Shown here: positions 16,732-25,532 of the stretch, piece by piece
How positions within the stretch are numbered: the stretch's first letter is position 1
Layout of the letters: each line of letters starts with the position of its first letter
DNA from: Paeniglutamicibacter sp. Y32M11
GTDB taxonomy: Bacteria; Actinomycetota; Actinomycetes; Actinomycetales; Micrococcaceae
Reading direction: 5' to 3'
Length of the DNA: 64,000 nucleotides
NCBI RefSeq assembly: GCF_019285735.1
Contig: NZ_CP079107.1
Coordinates: 2,666,001-2,730,000, forward strand
Notes under the pieces: model-generated
What the model was told of the DNA's origin: nothing
The model's input: the letters and a program-made list of their open reading frames with translations, nothing else
Database searches by the model: none
Translations under genes and position numbers: made by a program

Positions 16732-17359
16732 GAAGCGCCAAGTGTCCACCGGCCTTGACACTCCCATGTCCGCCCGCGGACGCTTCTTCCCACGCTTTTC
16801 CCCGAACCCGGACAGGTTCGGTTCGAGCACGGAGAAATTCGCGCGGTTCATGGGCACCCCGCAATTCCTTTTCTACATGACCATCTTCTGTGTGTTCTGG
16901 CTGATCTGGAACATCTTCGCCCCGGAGGCCTGGAGATTTGACTCCGCTGCCCTGGGCTTCACGGCACTGACGCTGATGCTCTCTCTGCAGGCGTCCTACG
17001 CCGCGCCCTTGCTGCTGCTGGCACAGAACCGGCAGGATGACCGGGACCGGGTCTCACTTTCCGAGGACCGCGGCCGCGCCGAGCGCAACCTCTCGGACAC
17101 CGAGTACCTCACCCGTGAACTCGCCGCCCTGCGCATCGCCCTGCGCGATGTGGCAACCCGTGACTACGTGCGCTCCGAACTGCGTTCCGCCCTAGAGGAT
17201 CTGCTAGAAACGTCCGACGGTGAGGAGCTGAAGCTACGCGCCAAACCGGCCAAGCCCTCCAAACGCAAGGACCGTTCAGCGCCCAACACCGGACTGATTC
17301 CGCAGATCTCCCCCGAACCCAAGCGCAAGCAACACCCCAAAAAGAACGAGAACCCATGA
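16724..17359 (+). CDS. DUF1003 membrane protein
   Basis: 211 aa with two membrane helices: FLFYMTIFCVFWLIWNIFA and FTALTLMLSLQASYAAPLLL. After these come a helical charged stretch and a Lys/Pro-rich tail ending KRKQHPKKNENP. The pattern FxxxHxxFxxxWxxxN...LQASxxAPxIL is that of DUF1003. It overlaps the preceding gene by 8 nt and the following mrp by 4 nt (ATGA), so the three are translationally coupled. The function of DUF1003 is not established; coupling to a PRC/CBS protein suggests a membrane partner for it. Confidence 0.8.
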   Translation: MAEKRQVSTGLDTPMSARGRFFPRFSPNPDRFGSSTEKFARFMGTPQFLFYMTIFCVFWLIWNIFAPEAWRFDSAALGFTALTLMLSLQASYAAPLLLLAQNRQDDRDRVSLSEDRGRAERNLSDTEYLTRELAALRIALRDVATRDYVRSELRSALEDLLETSDGEELKLRAKPAKPSKRKDRSAPNTGLIPQISPEPKRKQHPKKNENP

Positions 17360-18465
17360 CCATCGAGCCTCGGCTCCTTGAAGCTCTCTCCCGCGTCCAA
17401 GATCCAGAATTACGCCGCCCCATCACCGAACTGGGCATGGTCGACTCCGCGACCCTGAGCAATGGCACGGCTCAGGTCCGCGTGCTGCTCACGATTGCCG
17501 GCTGCCCGATGCGTTCCACCATCGAGGCGGACGTTGATGCGGCGCTTCGCGCGATGAGCGAGGTTCAGCACGTTGAACTCACCCTGGGCGTGATGAGTCC
17601 CGAACAACGCGCCGAACTACGCGAGTCATTGCTCAGCCGCAGTATCCCGTTTTCTGACCCCGCCTCACTGACGCGCGTCATTTCCATCGCCAGCGGCAAG
17701 GGCGGAGTGGGCAAGTCATCACTGACCGCCAATCTTGCCTGCGCCATGGCCGCCGATGGGCTGCGCGTGGGACTGATCGATGCCGATGTACACGGCTTCT
17801 CCATTCCCGGCTTGCTTGGCATTCCGCACGCCTCTCCCACGCGGGTGGACGAGATGATTCTGCCTCCGGTGGCTCACGGGGTGAAGGTCATCTCGATCGG
17901 CATGTTCGTTCCGGACAACAAGCCGGTGATCTGGCGTGGGCCGATGCTGCACCGGGCATTGGAACAGTTCCTCACCGATGTCCACTTCGGAGATCTGGAT
18001 GTGCTGCTGCTGGATTTGCCCCCGGGTACCGGGGATATCGCCATCTCCGTCTCCCAGCTGTTGCCGGGCTCGGAGCTGGTGGTAATCACCACGCCGCAGG
18101 CCGCTGCGGCTCAGGTCGCCGAGCGTGCTGGATCCATCGCCGTATCCACCGGGCAGAAGGTCATCGGTGTCATCGAAAACATGAGCTGGCTGCAGTTGCC
18201 CGATGGTTCCACCATGGAGGTCTTCGGCTCCGGCGGCGGAGTCGAACTGGCGCACCGTCTGGAGCTGGTCTTGGGAACCGAGGTACCCCTGCTGGGCCAG
18301 GTGGCGCTGGACCCGATGCTGCGCGCCGGCGGGGATGAAGGCCTTCCGCTGGTCATTTCTCATCCCCAGGCACCGGCAGCTCTGCAGATCACCGCCATTG
18401 CGCGTGCTCTGACGCATCGCCCACGTGGTCTAGCGGGACGTCCCTTGGGAGTTAGTCCCCGCTAA
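17356..18465 (+). CDS. mrp: Mrp/NBP35-family P-loop ATPase (Fe-S carrier type)
   Basis: 369 aa. The N-terminal MIP18/DUF59 domain spans residues 5-95. The deviant Walker A GKGGVGKSS is at 114-122, followed by the Mrp signatures LIDADVHGFSIPG and DLPPGTGD. Mrp/ApbC proteins bind and transfer iron-sulfur clusters. The CxxC pair that bridges the cluster in ApbC/Nbp35 is missing: the region reads VIENMSWLQLPDGSTMEVFG, as in other actinobacterial Mrp. Only Cys50 in the MIP18 domain (TIAGCPM) is in the expected reactive position. Coupled to DUF1003 by a 4-nt overlap. Confidence 0.85.
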   Translation: MTIEPRLLEALSRVQDPELRRPITELGMVDSATLSNGTAQVRVLLTIAGCPMRSTIEADVDAALRAMSEVQHVELTLGVMSPEQRAELRESLLSRSIPFSDPASLTRVISIASGKGGVGKSSLTANLACAMAADGLRVGLIDADVHGFSIPGLLGIPHASPTRVDEMILPPVAHGVKVISIGMFVPDNKPVIWRGPMLHRALEQFLTDVHFGDLDVLLLDLPPGTGDIAISVSQLLPGSELVVITTPQAAAAQVAERAGSIAVSTGQKVIGVIENMSWLQLPDGSTMEVFGSGGGVELAHRLELVLGTEVPLLGQVALDPMLRAGGDEGLPLVISHPQAPAALQITAIARALTHRPRGLAGRPLGVSPR

Positions 18466-18539
18466 GCCCTAGATGAGCCCTGCTGGCCATAGCGTCCCAC
18501 GGGCTCGCATTTACCGGACGCCAGGGCCGCGACACAACA

Positions 18540-18571
18540 ATGGCGGCAACCCTTCTCCGGGATGCCGCCAT
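18540..18571. terminator. Stem-loop between mrp and tatB
   Basis: 9-bp arms 18540-18548 and 18563-18571 (ATGGCGGCA) with further partial pairing inside. Shared by convergent genes. Confidence 0.7.
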
Positions 18572-18616
18572 GATTGGTTTAAAAAGGCTCTGGTGCCGCA
18601 GAACCCGTTGTGAGGC

Positions 18617-19000
18617 CTAGGTGGCCTCGTTGTCGAAGGGCGCCGGTTCATTCACAGCCAAGCGCGTAATCTGCTTGGTGCCCACGGCACGCTGCTGAAC
18701 CGCCGCAGCGGGGGTTTCCTTAATCGCACTTACGGCATCTTCGAAGTCATCGAGCAACGCTTCCTTGATGATCTTGCGTGGGTCGTACTGCCGCGGATCA
18801 AGTTTTTTCCAGTCCAAGTCGACGATGTCATCGCCAACCTCGTCGCGCAATTTCTCCTTGGCACCGGTGGCCATGCGACGAAGCTCCTTGACGAGCCGGG
18901 CCAGCTGAGCGGCATACTCGGGAAGCTTTTCAGGTCCCAAGATTACGACGGCCAAAATGGCAAGCACCAGCAGTTCACTGCCATTAATTCCGAACAACAC
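18617..19000 (-). CDS. tatB: Sec-independent translocase subunit TatB
   Basis: 127 aa from a GTG start. A single N-terminal membrane helix (ELLVLAILAVVILGPEKLPE) carries the conserved Glu and GPxxLP hinge, followed by an amphipathic helix (YAAQLARLVKELRRMATGAK) and a polar tail. Length and the long tail favour TatB over TatA. It recognises twin-arginine substrates together with TatC; tatA and tatC are not in the window. It lies 42 nt downstream of the anti-sigma gene, matching the sigE-rseA-(htrA)-tatB order of mycobacteria but without htrA. Confidence 0.85.
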   Translation of the reverse strand: MLFGINGSELLVLAILAVVILGPEKLPEYAAQLARLVKELRRMATGAKEKLRDEVGDDIVDLDWKKLDPRQYDPRKIIKEALLDDFEDAVSAIKETPAAAVQQRAVGTKQITRLAVNEPAPFDNEAT

Positions 19001-19042
19001 CCTTGAAGACTCCCTGTTTTCACACTTGGCCAGGATCTCAGC

Positions 19043-19936
19043 TTACTGGAAGTCCAGCACCATCAACCGCGAGAACCCCCGCAATAGACGCTGCGAATAA
19101 TCCTCGGAGGACGAATCGAGGGACATAACCCGCGTATGTTCTCCCACCACTAGTCGCTGCAGGATTTTTTCCATGTCGGCCTTGGTTAGGCTCGTGGTGA
19201 TCCGATACTTCACATCCTCGAGCTGAAGCGTCGCCGTTCCATCGTCATAGGTGACTGCGGCCCCCGCCTTGCCACCGAGTCGATGACCCAATTCGGTTAG
19301 CATCCCGGAGGTCGGGTCAAGGCTTGCCTTGGCGGCCTTGGCCGTGGGAATCACTGTTTTGGGTTGCTCGGTCACGCTGCGGATTTCGGAGATCTCAACG
19401 GTGTCTTGGCCATCACCAAGGAGCAGCGTCACCGTGGCTTGGCCGTTCTTCAGCGCTCCGGTGGCCGAGGTGAGGCCGAATCCTGTTGCATCGATGACGG
19501 GACAGGTCCAGCCGGCCTGGCGCAGCGCGCTGAGCGATTGGGTGTCAAGGCTCCGCTCGGACACGCTCCACGACTCTGCGGGATCACTCGTGGGGGCCAG
19601 CCGCGCGGCTGGCGCACCCAAGAGCCAGGAAAGCCCCGCGATGGTCCCCAGCAGAGCAAAGGTCAGCAGCAACACCGTGGTGGGGACGATGGCGTGGTAT
19701 CGACTTTTGTCGGACCCGTTCTCGACCGGCATCGCATAGTGCGTTCCCAGAAGGGTTTGCGCGCTCAGTGGGGGTTGCTCCGAATTTCGCGAACCGTTCA
19801 TGGATCGGTTCCGCGTCACTTCCAACTCCTTGCCGCACGGTTCGCAGCGGAGCACGTGTCGTTCCAGCGATCGGGTACGGAGTCGGCCCAACCGACCATC
19901 AACGTACTCACCCATCCACGCAACGTAACGATGCAT
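19043..19936 (-). CDS. Anti-sigma factor, RseA-like, zinc-finger type
   Basis: 297 aa. The N-terminal anti-sigma zinc motif HVLRCEPC (HxxxCxxC, residues about 27-34) is preceded by a candidate His ligand in MHRYVAW. A membrane helix follows at about 84-106 (VPTTVLLLTFALLGTIAGLS), then an extracytoplasmic domain of about 190 residues. It starts 3 nt after the sigma gene. The arrangement predicts that it holds SigE at the membrane until stress releases it. The large outer domain is longer than that of mycobacterial RseA and may sense the signal. Confidence 0.8.
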   Translation of the reverse strand: MHRYVAWMGEYVDGRLGRLRTRSLERHVLRCEPCGKELEVTRNRSMNGSRNSEQPPLSAQTLLGTHYAMPVENGSDKSRYHAIVPTTVLLLTFALLGTIAGLSWLLGAPAARLAPTSDPAESWSVSERSLDTQSLSALRQAGWTCPVIDATGFGLTSATGALKNGQATVTLLLGDGQDTVEISEIRSVTEQPKTVIPTAKAAKASLDPTSGMLTELGHRLGGKAGAAVTYDDGTATLQLEDVKYRITTSLTKADMEKILQRLVVGEHTRVMSLDSSSEDYSQRLLRGFSRLMVLDFQ

Positions 19937-19939
19937 ATC

Positions 19940-20629
19940 CTAACGCACTCCCGTGATCGTCCGCCGGATCTTCGGTAGCGAAACCGTCGCTGGCGGCCGA
20001 ACTGCGGGGTTGCGGTGCGCAAGCTTCTCGCGCAGCATTCCTCGACCGCGGTGAATCCGAGAGCGCACCGTTCCAAGCTTGACGTTCAAGGCCTCCGCAA
20101 CTTCCTCATAAGAAAGTCCCTCGAGATCACAGAGCACCACTGCTGCACGGAATTCTGGGCTCAGAGCTTCGAGCGCAGCCTGAATATCTACATCGAGATT
20201 GTTGTATTCGAAGCTGCGCTCCGGCCCCGGTGCCGTGCCGGGAATCTTCGTCTCGGCGTCCTCGGCCAGCCCGTCAAAACGAATACGGGACTTACGTCGC
20301 GCCTGGTCCAAGAACAGGTTGGTGGTGATGCGGTGAAGCCATCCGCCGATCGTGCCGGGAACGAAAGAATCAAGCGAACGGAAGACACGTACAAAGGTTT
20401 CCTGTGCCAGATCCTCGGCATCCTGTCGGTTACCGGTCAGGCGATAGGCCAAGCGGTAGACGCGCGGTGCATGGTCCCTGACAACTTCATCCCACGTTGG
20501 CACGGTGTGCTCAAGGATGTGGTCGGGGTCCGGCGACGCGGCGGCTGAAGACAAACGAGAAACATTCACAGTGAACAGTTTGTCGCAGGAGCCTGAGGGG
20601 AAGCTGAACGCTGCCTGTGTTTGACCCAC
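19940..20629 (-). CDS. sigE: ECF RNA polymerase sigma factor, SigE-like
   Basis: 229 aa if started at the GTG at 20629. A start at the internal GTG (20569, giving VNVSRL) is also possible, since neither has a strong ribosome site. Region 2: [31 protein letters not shown] with [20 protein letters not shown]. Region 4: [44 protein letters not shown]. The operon sigE-antisigma-tatB and the divergent O-methyltransferase reproduce the Rv1220c-Rv1224 order of M. tuberculosis, where SigE governs cell-envelope stress. The role here is inferred by this synteny. Confidence 0.85.
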   Translation of the reverse strand: MGQTQAAFSFPSGSCDKLFTVNVSRLSSAAASPDPDHILEHTVPTWDEVVRDHAPRVYRLAYRLTGNRQDAEDLAQETFVRVFRSLDSFVPGTIGGWLHRITTNLFLDQARRKSRIRFDGLAEDAETKIPGTAPGPERSFEYNNLDVDIQAALEALSPEFRAAVVLCDLEGLSYEEVAEALNVKLGTVRSRIHRGRGMLREKLAHRNPAVRPPATVSLPKIRRTITGVR

Positions 20630-20736
20630 GCATGCTTCATCCCGACCGTCTCTTCTGCGCGAGGATAAGATGGTCCTACGGCTGATAACCTCGAGGTTTC
20701 CGCCGCCACCACCTTCGAAGGATTTGCCGTAAAGCC

Positions 20737-21372
20737 ATGAACCTGGACATCTTTAGCAGCTTGACCTATTCACAAGCACAGGCGCAAGAAGATTCGGTGC
20801 TCGAACGGGCGCGTGAACGCGGACGCGAGCTAGGTGTTGAGTCGGTCGGAGCTTCTACGGCCAACCTCCTGACGGTCCTCGCGACCATCAGCGGCGCCCG
20901 TAACATGGTGGAGATCGGAACGGGTGTCGGCGTCTCGGGTACCAGTTTTCTCCGCGGCGCGGGAAAACAAGCGGCCTTAACTACCATCGACATCGATGTG
21001 GACCATTTGGCGGCGGCGCGCGAAGCATTCCGCGAGGCAGGTGTTGACGGTTCAAGGACCCGCGTGATTTCCGGTCGCGCTCAGGATGTGCTGCCGCGGC
21101 TGACCGACGGCGCCTACGACTTAGTGTTCATCGATGCCGATAAAGACCATCTAACCGAGTATGCAGCCCAGGCCATCCGGCTGGTGCGTATTGGCGGATT
21201 AATCATCATGCACGATGCCTTTGATCAGCACCGCGTTGCCAAGCCGGCCGTGCGCCGGCCCAGCACCGTGGCCACGCGCAACGCCACCCGAATGCTGCGT
21301 GAGGACGAGCGCTTCTCCACCACGTTGATCCCTACCGGGCTAGGCCTGCAATTGGCCGCACGTATCAGCTAG
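20737..21372 (+). CDS. SAM-dependent O-methyltransferase (catechol-OMT family)
   Basis: 211 aa. AdoMet motif I is [13 protein letters not shown] (about residues 57-69). The acidic motif is [14 protein letters not shown], followed by IIMHDAFDQ, the metal-ligand signature of the Mg2+-dependent O-methyltransferase family. It is divergent from sigE, as Rv1220c is in mycobacteria. The natural substrate is unknown. A strong hairpin follows. Confidence 0.85.
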   Translation: MNLDIFSSLTYSQAQAQEDSVLERARERGRELGVESVGASTANLLTVLATISGARNMVEIGTGVGVSGTSFLRGAGKQAALTTIDIDVDHLAAAREAFREAGVDGSRTRVISGRAQDVLPRLTDGAYDLVFIDADKDHLTEYAAQAIRLVRIGGLIIMHDAFDQHRVAKPAVRRPSTVATRNATRMLREDERFSTTLIPTGLGLQLAARIS

Positions 21373-21429
21373 CCCACGGACACCTGACTCACAGGTTCAC
21401 GACGTAGGGGCTTTTCGGCTTAAGCACTC

Positions 21430-21473
21430 ATGGGGCGGGGACACGGTCGCAAATGACCATGTCCCCGCCCCAT
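21430..21473. terminator. Stem-loop between the O-methyltransferase and DUF3117 genes
   Basis: 14-bp perfect outer arms (21430-21443 and 21460-21473) extended by GGTC/GACC inside. Convergent pair. Confidence 0.85.
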
Positions 21474-21493
21474 GGCGTTAAGACGCAGTAGTT

Positions 21494-21661
21494 CTACTCC
21501 GTTGCGCCAACCAAGCAGTCCCGCAGCTGTGCGGCTTCATCGGCATTAAGCTCAACAACCAGACGTCCGCCGCCGTCAATCGGTACACGCATGATCAGGC
21601 TACGGCCTTCCTTGGTGACTTCCATCGGACCATCCCCGGTACGTGGTTTCATCGCAGCCAT
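21494..21661 (-). CDS. DUF3117 protein (55 aa)
   Basis: A small gene reading MAAMKPRTGDGPMEVTKEGR, then LIMRVPIDGGGRLVVELNAD, ending RDCLVGATE. This is the characteristic DUF3117 sequence (MAAMKPRTGDGP, RVPxxGGGRLVVEL) of a core actinobacterial protein, located near sigE in mycobacteria as well. The start has AAGGAA about 12 nt upstream. Function unknown. It ends 21 nt before the shared hairpin. Confidence 0.9.
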   Translation of the reverse strand: MAAMKPRTGDGPMEVTKEGRSLIMRVPIDGGGRLVVELNADEAAQLRDCLVGATE

Positions 21662-21770
21662 TAGCGCTGTTCCTTTTCATTTGAGGTGAAGGACTTGTGG
21701 CCCCGCACCCGTGATGGGTTAATTGGCGAATCCGGAAAATCGAGATCCACTTTCAACTTGCTACTCTCTA

Positions 21771-22127
21771 TTATTCCGAAGAATCGCTCGTGTTGCTAAT
21801 CACAGCCACTTTTCCGTGTGCCGCGATGACCTCATGCAACCTGTCCAGCTCCGCCGAAAGCGCATCAAGCACCTCGTCAACTTGGTCACAGCGGTAGCCT
21901 CGAAGCCCCAGCGAAAAGCTCACCGCATCAACGTCTGCGGCCACGGGTTCGGAAGGCAGAAGCACCGGAGGCAAGCTCGCCACGGGTTCTACAAGACCGT
22001 GAATTGGACCCATCGGTTGTTCAAATCGGCGACCGTTCGGGGATCTGTGGTTACGTTTTGTTCCAATACCCAGTAAGACGGCACCACCCAAAACAAGAAT
22101 GGCAATCACCAGCAACATGTAAACCAA
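21771..22127 (-). CDS. DivIVA-domain membrane-anchored small protein
   Basis: 118 aa from a TTG at 22125-22127 with GGAG six nt upstream. The N-terminal membrane helix is MVYMLLVIAILVLGGAVLLG. The C-terminal segment VSFSLGLRGYRCDQVDEVLD is the DivIVA N-domain signature (F....RGY...EVD.FLD), followed by a short coiled-coil region. It lies 41 nt after the LOG-family gene and is probably co-transcribed. Comparable genes are common in actinobacteria; a role at curved membranes or the cell pole is suggested only by the domain. Confidence 0.75.
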   Translation of the reverse strand: MVYMLLVIAILVLGGAVLLGIGTKRNHRSPNGRRFEQPMGPIHGLVEPVASLPPVLLPSEPVAADVDAVSFSLGLRGYRCDQVDEVLDALSAELDRLHEVIAAHGKVAVISNTSDSSE

Positions 22128-22168
22128 AGTGAACTCCTTTAGTTCCCTCGAAAGGGGCTCGGTACTTT

Positions 22169-22957
22169 TTAATCTGCCGCGACAAAGCCATTGGGACGAG
22201 CAGAGTTCACCACAATGTCCACTGCCTCCTCGACGCTGTCGGTGAGGTGGATCAGGTCGAGGTCAGCAATGGAGATGGCTCCCTCTTCCGCCACGGTGTT
22301 GCGCAACCATTCCAGCAGCGGTGCCCAGTACGAGGTGCCCATCAGGACGATTGGGAAGCCAGTGACCTTTTCGGTCTGCACCAGGGTCAACGCCTCAAAA
22401 AGTTCATCAAGGGTCCCGTAGCCACCGGGAAGCACAATGAACCCTTGCGAGTACTTGACGAACATGGTTTTACGGGCAAAGAAGTAACGGAAGTTGATGC
22501 CAAGATCTACCCACTCATTAAGTCCAGTCTCGAAGGGCAGCTCGATTCCCAGACCGACGGAAATTCCGCCACCGGCGATGGCACCCTTGTTGGCCGCCTC
22601 CATGGCACCGGGACCCCCGCCGGTAATCACCGCGACTCCGGCGGCAGCAATCAGTTCACCGATCTTCTCCGCCTGGGCATAGCGCTCGGACCCGCGCTTC
22701 GTCCTGGCCGATCCGAAAACGCTGATCGCCGGGCCGAGGCCAGACAACGCTCCGAATCCCTCAACAAACTCGCTCTGGATCCTCAAGACCCTCCACGGGT
22801 CGGTATGCGTGAAATCTTGATCTTCTCGTGTATCGAGTAAATAGCTGTCCGACTGTTCGGTATTGGCCTGCGAATGACGCAAGACCACCGAGCCCTTTCG
22901 TCGGGCGGGGTCCGGCAGTGAATCGAAGTTCTTGGGGCTTGGGTTCTGGCGACGCAT
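22169..22957 (-). CDS. LOG/TIGR00730-family protein
   Basis: 262 aa from the ATG at 22955-22957, 7 nt after a -10 box; a GTG three codons upstream is the alternative. A Rossmann-like fold with [36 protein letters not shown] and the active-site [19 protein letters not shown]. Members hydrolyse nucleoside 5'-monophosphates, including cytokinin ribotides, to base and ribose phosphate. The mycobacterial relative near this locus is the TIGR00730 protein downstream of sigE. The physiological substrate here is unknown. Confidence 0.82.
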   Translation of the reverse strand: MRRQNPSPKNFDSLPDPARRKGSVVLRHSQANTEQSDSYLLDTREDQDFTHTDPWRVLRIQSEFVEGFGALSGLGPAISVFGSARTKRGSERYAQAEKIGELIAAAGVAVITGGGPGAMEAANKGAIAGGGISVGLGIELPFETGLNEWVDLGINFRYFFARKTMFVKYSQGFIVLPGGYGTLDELFEALTLVQTEKVTGFPIVLMGTSYWAPLLEWLRNTVAEEGAISIADLDLIHLTDSVEEAVDIVVNSARPNGFVAAD

Positions 22958-22964
22958 GCCAACC

Positions 22965-22970
22965 ACTGTA
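22965..22970 (-). promoter_or_regulatory. -10 box, leaderless promoter of the TIGR00730 gene
   Basis: TACAGT on the minus strand, 7 nt before the ATG at 22957. Confidence 0.55.
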
Positions 22971-23067
22971 TCGGTTTTGCACGATCCGACTGGTCGGACC
23001 CCAAATCAATTCGGCAAAGATTTGGCATCATCCCCCAAAAAGCGGGCGTGAAGGCGATCACTTCGGC

Positions 23068-23073
23068 TAGTGT
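23068..23073 (+). promoter_or_regulatory. -10 box, leaderless promoter of gluA
   Basis: TAGTGT, 7 nt before the ATG at 23081. No Shine-Dalgarno. Confidence 0.55.
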
Positions 23074-23080
23074 TCTTCAC

Positions 23081-23857
23081 ATGAGTACCGAATCCCACTC
23101 GAATAGCGCTAAGTCGGGCCTGACCCCAATCGTCAAGTTGTCCGCCGTGAACAAGCACTACGGCCCTCTGCATGTTCTCCAGAACATCAACCTCGAAGTC
23201 ACCAAGGGTGAAGTCGTTGTTGTCTTGGGCCCTTCCGGCTCAGGAAAGTCGACCCTGTGCCGAACCATCAATCGTCTGGAAACCATCGACACCGGTTCCA
23301 TCGAGATTGACGGCAAGGTGTTGCCCGAAGAAGGCAAGATGCTGGCAAACCTCCGCGCCGATGTCGGCATGGTGTTCCAGTCATTCAACCTCTTCGCACA
23401 CAAGTCGATCTTGGAAAATGTGACTCTCGGGCCGATCAAGGTCAAGGGCATGAAAAAAGCCGAAGCAGACAAACTTGCGCTTTCCTTATTGGAACGCGTT
23501 GGCGTTGCCAATCAGAAAGACAAGCTTCCTGCCCAGCTTTCGGGAGGCCAGCAGCAGCGTGTTGCCATCGCCCGTGCACTGGCCATGCGCCCGAAGGTCA
23601 TGCTTTTTGATGAACCAACCTCGGCACTGGACCCGGAAATGATCAATGAGGTCCTTGACACCATGGTCGGTCTAGCTAAGGAAGGCATGACCATGATCGT
23701 GGTAACTCACGAGATGGGCTTTGCCCGCAAGGCAGCGGACCGCGTGATCTTCATGGCAGACGGTCAAATCGTCGAAGAAGCAACACCTCAGGAATTCTTC
23801 ACCAACCCGCAAAGTGCCCGCGCCAAGGACTTCCTCGGCAAACTCATCACCAACTGA
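23081..23857 (+). CDS. gluA: Glutamate-type ABC importer, ATPase
   Basis: 258 aa from the ATG at 23081; the upstream GTG at 23048 lacks support. Walker [11 protein letters not shown]-loop [11 protein letters not shown] signature [15 protein letters not shown], Walker [16 protein letters not shown]-loop VTHEMGFA. It belongs to the polar amino-acid ATPase group (GlnQ/GluA). First gene of gluABCD, organised as in Corynebacterium glutamicum, where the system takes up glutamate. Confidence 0.88.
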   Translation: MSTESHSNSAKSGLTPIVKLSAVNKHYGPLHVLQNINLEVTKGEVVVVLGPSGSGKSTLCRTINRLETIDTGSIEIDGKVLPEEGKMLANLRADVGMVFQSFNLFAHKSILENVTLGPIKVKGMKKAEADKLALSLLERVGVANQKDKLPAQLSGGQQQRVAIARALAMRPKVMLFDEPTSALDPEMINEVLDTMVGLAKEGMTMIVVTHEMGFARKAADRVIFMADGQIVEEATPQEFFTNPQSARAKDFLGKLITN

Positions 23858-23928
23858 GCACCTCCCAGCTTTCTCAGCTTGATGGAAGCAAATCTCACTC
23901 ACACTGATGAACATAACAAGGAGAAACG

Positions 23929-24753
23929 ATGCGTAAGTCCCGCATTTCAGCAGTAGCAGCCATGGCAGCAGTCGCGGCATTGACACTCACCGGTTGCGGT
24001 GGATCAGGCGGCGATTCTTCGTCGGACAAGATCAAGATCGGCATCAAGTTCGACCAGCCAGGTGTCGGCTACAAAGACGGCAACGACTACAAGGGGTTTG
24101 ACGTTGACGTAGCCAAGTATGTCGCCAACGAGCTCGGCTACCCGGCCGACAAAATTGAGTTCATCTCGACTCCCTCGGCCAACCGCGAGATTGCCTTGCA
24201 GAACAAGCAGGTCGATATGATCTTCGCGTCCTACTCGATCACCGACAAGCGTAAGGAATCGGTCGCTTTCGCTGGCCCCTACCTCGTCGCCGGACAGGAC
24301 CTGCTGGTTCCCGCCGATTCGACTATTACCGGTCCCGAGGAGCTCAATGGCAAGAACCTGTGCTCGGTCACGGGTTCAACCTCGGCACAGAAGATTAAAG
24401 ACCAGTTCGCTACCGGTGTGAACCTGCAGGAGCAGGCCGGCTACGCGGAGTGCCTCGGCGGCATGGGTGGCGGCACCATTGACGCTGTAACCACCGATGA
24501 CATCATTTTGGCTGGCCTGGCTGCGCAGCCGGCCAACGCGGGCAAGTTCAAGGTTGTCGGAAACACCTTCTCCGAAGAGAAGTACGGAGTTGGCCTGAAC
24601 AAGGAATCCGACAAGTGCGAAGCCATCAACACCGCGATCACCAAGATGATCACCTCCGGTGAATGGAAGAAGGCCATCGAGGCCAACACCGCGGGCACCG
24701 GCTTCACCCCGAACGCCAAGACCAACCCGCCCAAGATGGACGCCTGCGCCTAA
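23929..24753 (+). CDS. gluB: Glutamate-type ABC importer, binding lipoprotein
   Basis: 274 aa. Lipoprotein signal peptide with lipobox LTGC (Cys about 23) after MRKSRISAVAAMAAVAALT. The mature protein is an SBP family 3 domain (KIKIGIKFDQPGVGYKDGND, FDVDVAKYVANEL, DMIFASYSITDKRKESVAFA). An AAGGAG site precedes the ATG. The Arg in SITDKRK is the usual carboxylate-binding position in glutamate/glutamine receptors. It is anchored outside the membrane and feeds GluCD. A hairpin after the gene probably limits expression of the downstream permeases relative to the receptor. Confidence 0.88.
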   Translation: MRKSRISAVAAMAAVAALTLTGCGGSGGDSSSDKIKIGIKFDQPGVGYKDGNDYKGFDVDVAKYVANELGYPADKIEFISTPSANREIALQNKQVDMIFASYSITDKRKESVAFAGPYLVAGQDLLVPADSTITGPEELNGKNLCSVTGSTSAQKIKDQFATGVNLQEQAGYAECLGGMGGGTIDAVTTDDIILAGLAAQPANAGKFKVVGNTFSEEKYGVGLNKESDKCEAINTAITKMITSGEWKKAIEANTAGTGFTPNAKTNPPKMDACA

Positions 24754-24774
24754 CCAACGCGCCAGTCACCTAGA

Positions 24775-24807
24775 GTGTGTGCCTCCGTCGTTGATGGGGG
24801 CACACAC
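24775..24807 (+). promoter_or_regulatory. Intra-operon stem-loop between gluB and gluC
   Basis: Stem 24775-24786 with 24796-24807 (GTGTGTGCC arms, one G-T pair). It lies inside the operon, so it is more likely an mRNA-stabilising or attenuating hairpin than a full terminator. Confidence 0.6.
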
Positions 24808-24854
24808 CGTTCTACCGATTCGGTCCCTTCGACCGCTGAAATCGAGGCAGATTA

Positions 24855-25532
24855 ATGGAGAACTATCTCTCCCTGTTCACCCAGTACAACATTCCGGCAG
24901 CCTTTTGGGTCAATATCCAGCTGACCTTCTGGGCGGCCATCGGTGCCACGGTGCTGGGCACCATTCTTGCGATGATGCGCATTTCACCGGTACGCAGCTT
25001 TGTGGCCTTCGGTGCCGGCTACGTGAATATCATCCGCAACACCCCGTTGACAATCATCTTGCTCTTCGGCGTTCTGGCCCTGTACAACCAGCTGGGCTTC
25101 TCGCTCGCGGCTGACTTCAACCAGAACTTCTTCAACCTGGCCGTGATGGGCCTGGCGATCTACCACGCAGCATTCGTTTGTGAGGCCATTCGCTCGGGCG
25201 TCAACACCGTACCCGTCGGCCAGGCCGAGGCAGCACGCGCCATCGGGCTGAGCTTTCTTCCCGCTGCGCGAGAAGTCATCTTGCCCCAGGCATTCCGTGG
25301 CTCGATCGTTCCCCTGGGCAATGTGCTGATCGCACTGATCAAGAACTCCACCGTCGCGGCCGTGAGTTCGGTGGCCATCGAGGCATCGTCGGTCATGAAA
25401 ACGATGCTCGAATTCAATGGCAACATGATCATCCCGATCTTCGCGACCTTCGCCGCCGGGTTTGTCATCATCATCATCCCGGTGGGTCTGCTGACCACCT
25501 GGCTTTCTAAGAAATTGGCGGTGGCCCGATGA
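24855..25532 (+). CDS. gluC: Glutamate-type ABC importer, permease 1
   Basis: 225 aa, about five membrane helices, HisM/GlnP family. The EAA loop appears as GQAEAARAIGLSFLPAAREVILPQAFR, the site where the ATPase docks. The NIIRNTPLTIILLF motif is typical of polar amino-acid permeases. It overlaps the next permease gene by 4 nt (ATGA), indicating coupled translation and a heterodimeric channel. Confidence 0.88.
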   Translation: MENYLSLFTQYNIPAAFWVNIQLTFWAAIGATVLGTILAMMRISPVRSFVAFGAGYVNIIRNTPLTIILLFGVLALYNQLGFSLAADFNQNFFNLAVMGLAIYHAAFVCEAIRSGVNTVPVGQAEAARAIGLSFLPAAREVILPQAFRGSIVPLGNVLIALIKNSTVAAVSSVAIEASSVMKTMLEFNGNMIIPIFATFAAGFVIIIIPVGLLTTWLSKKLAVAR

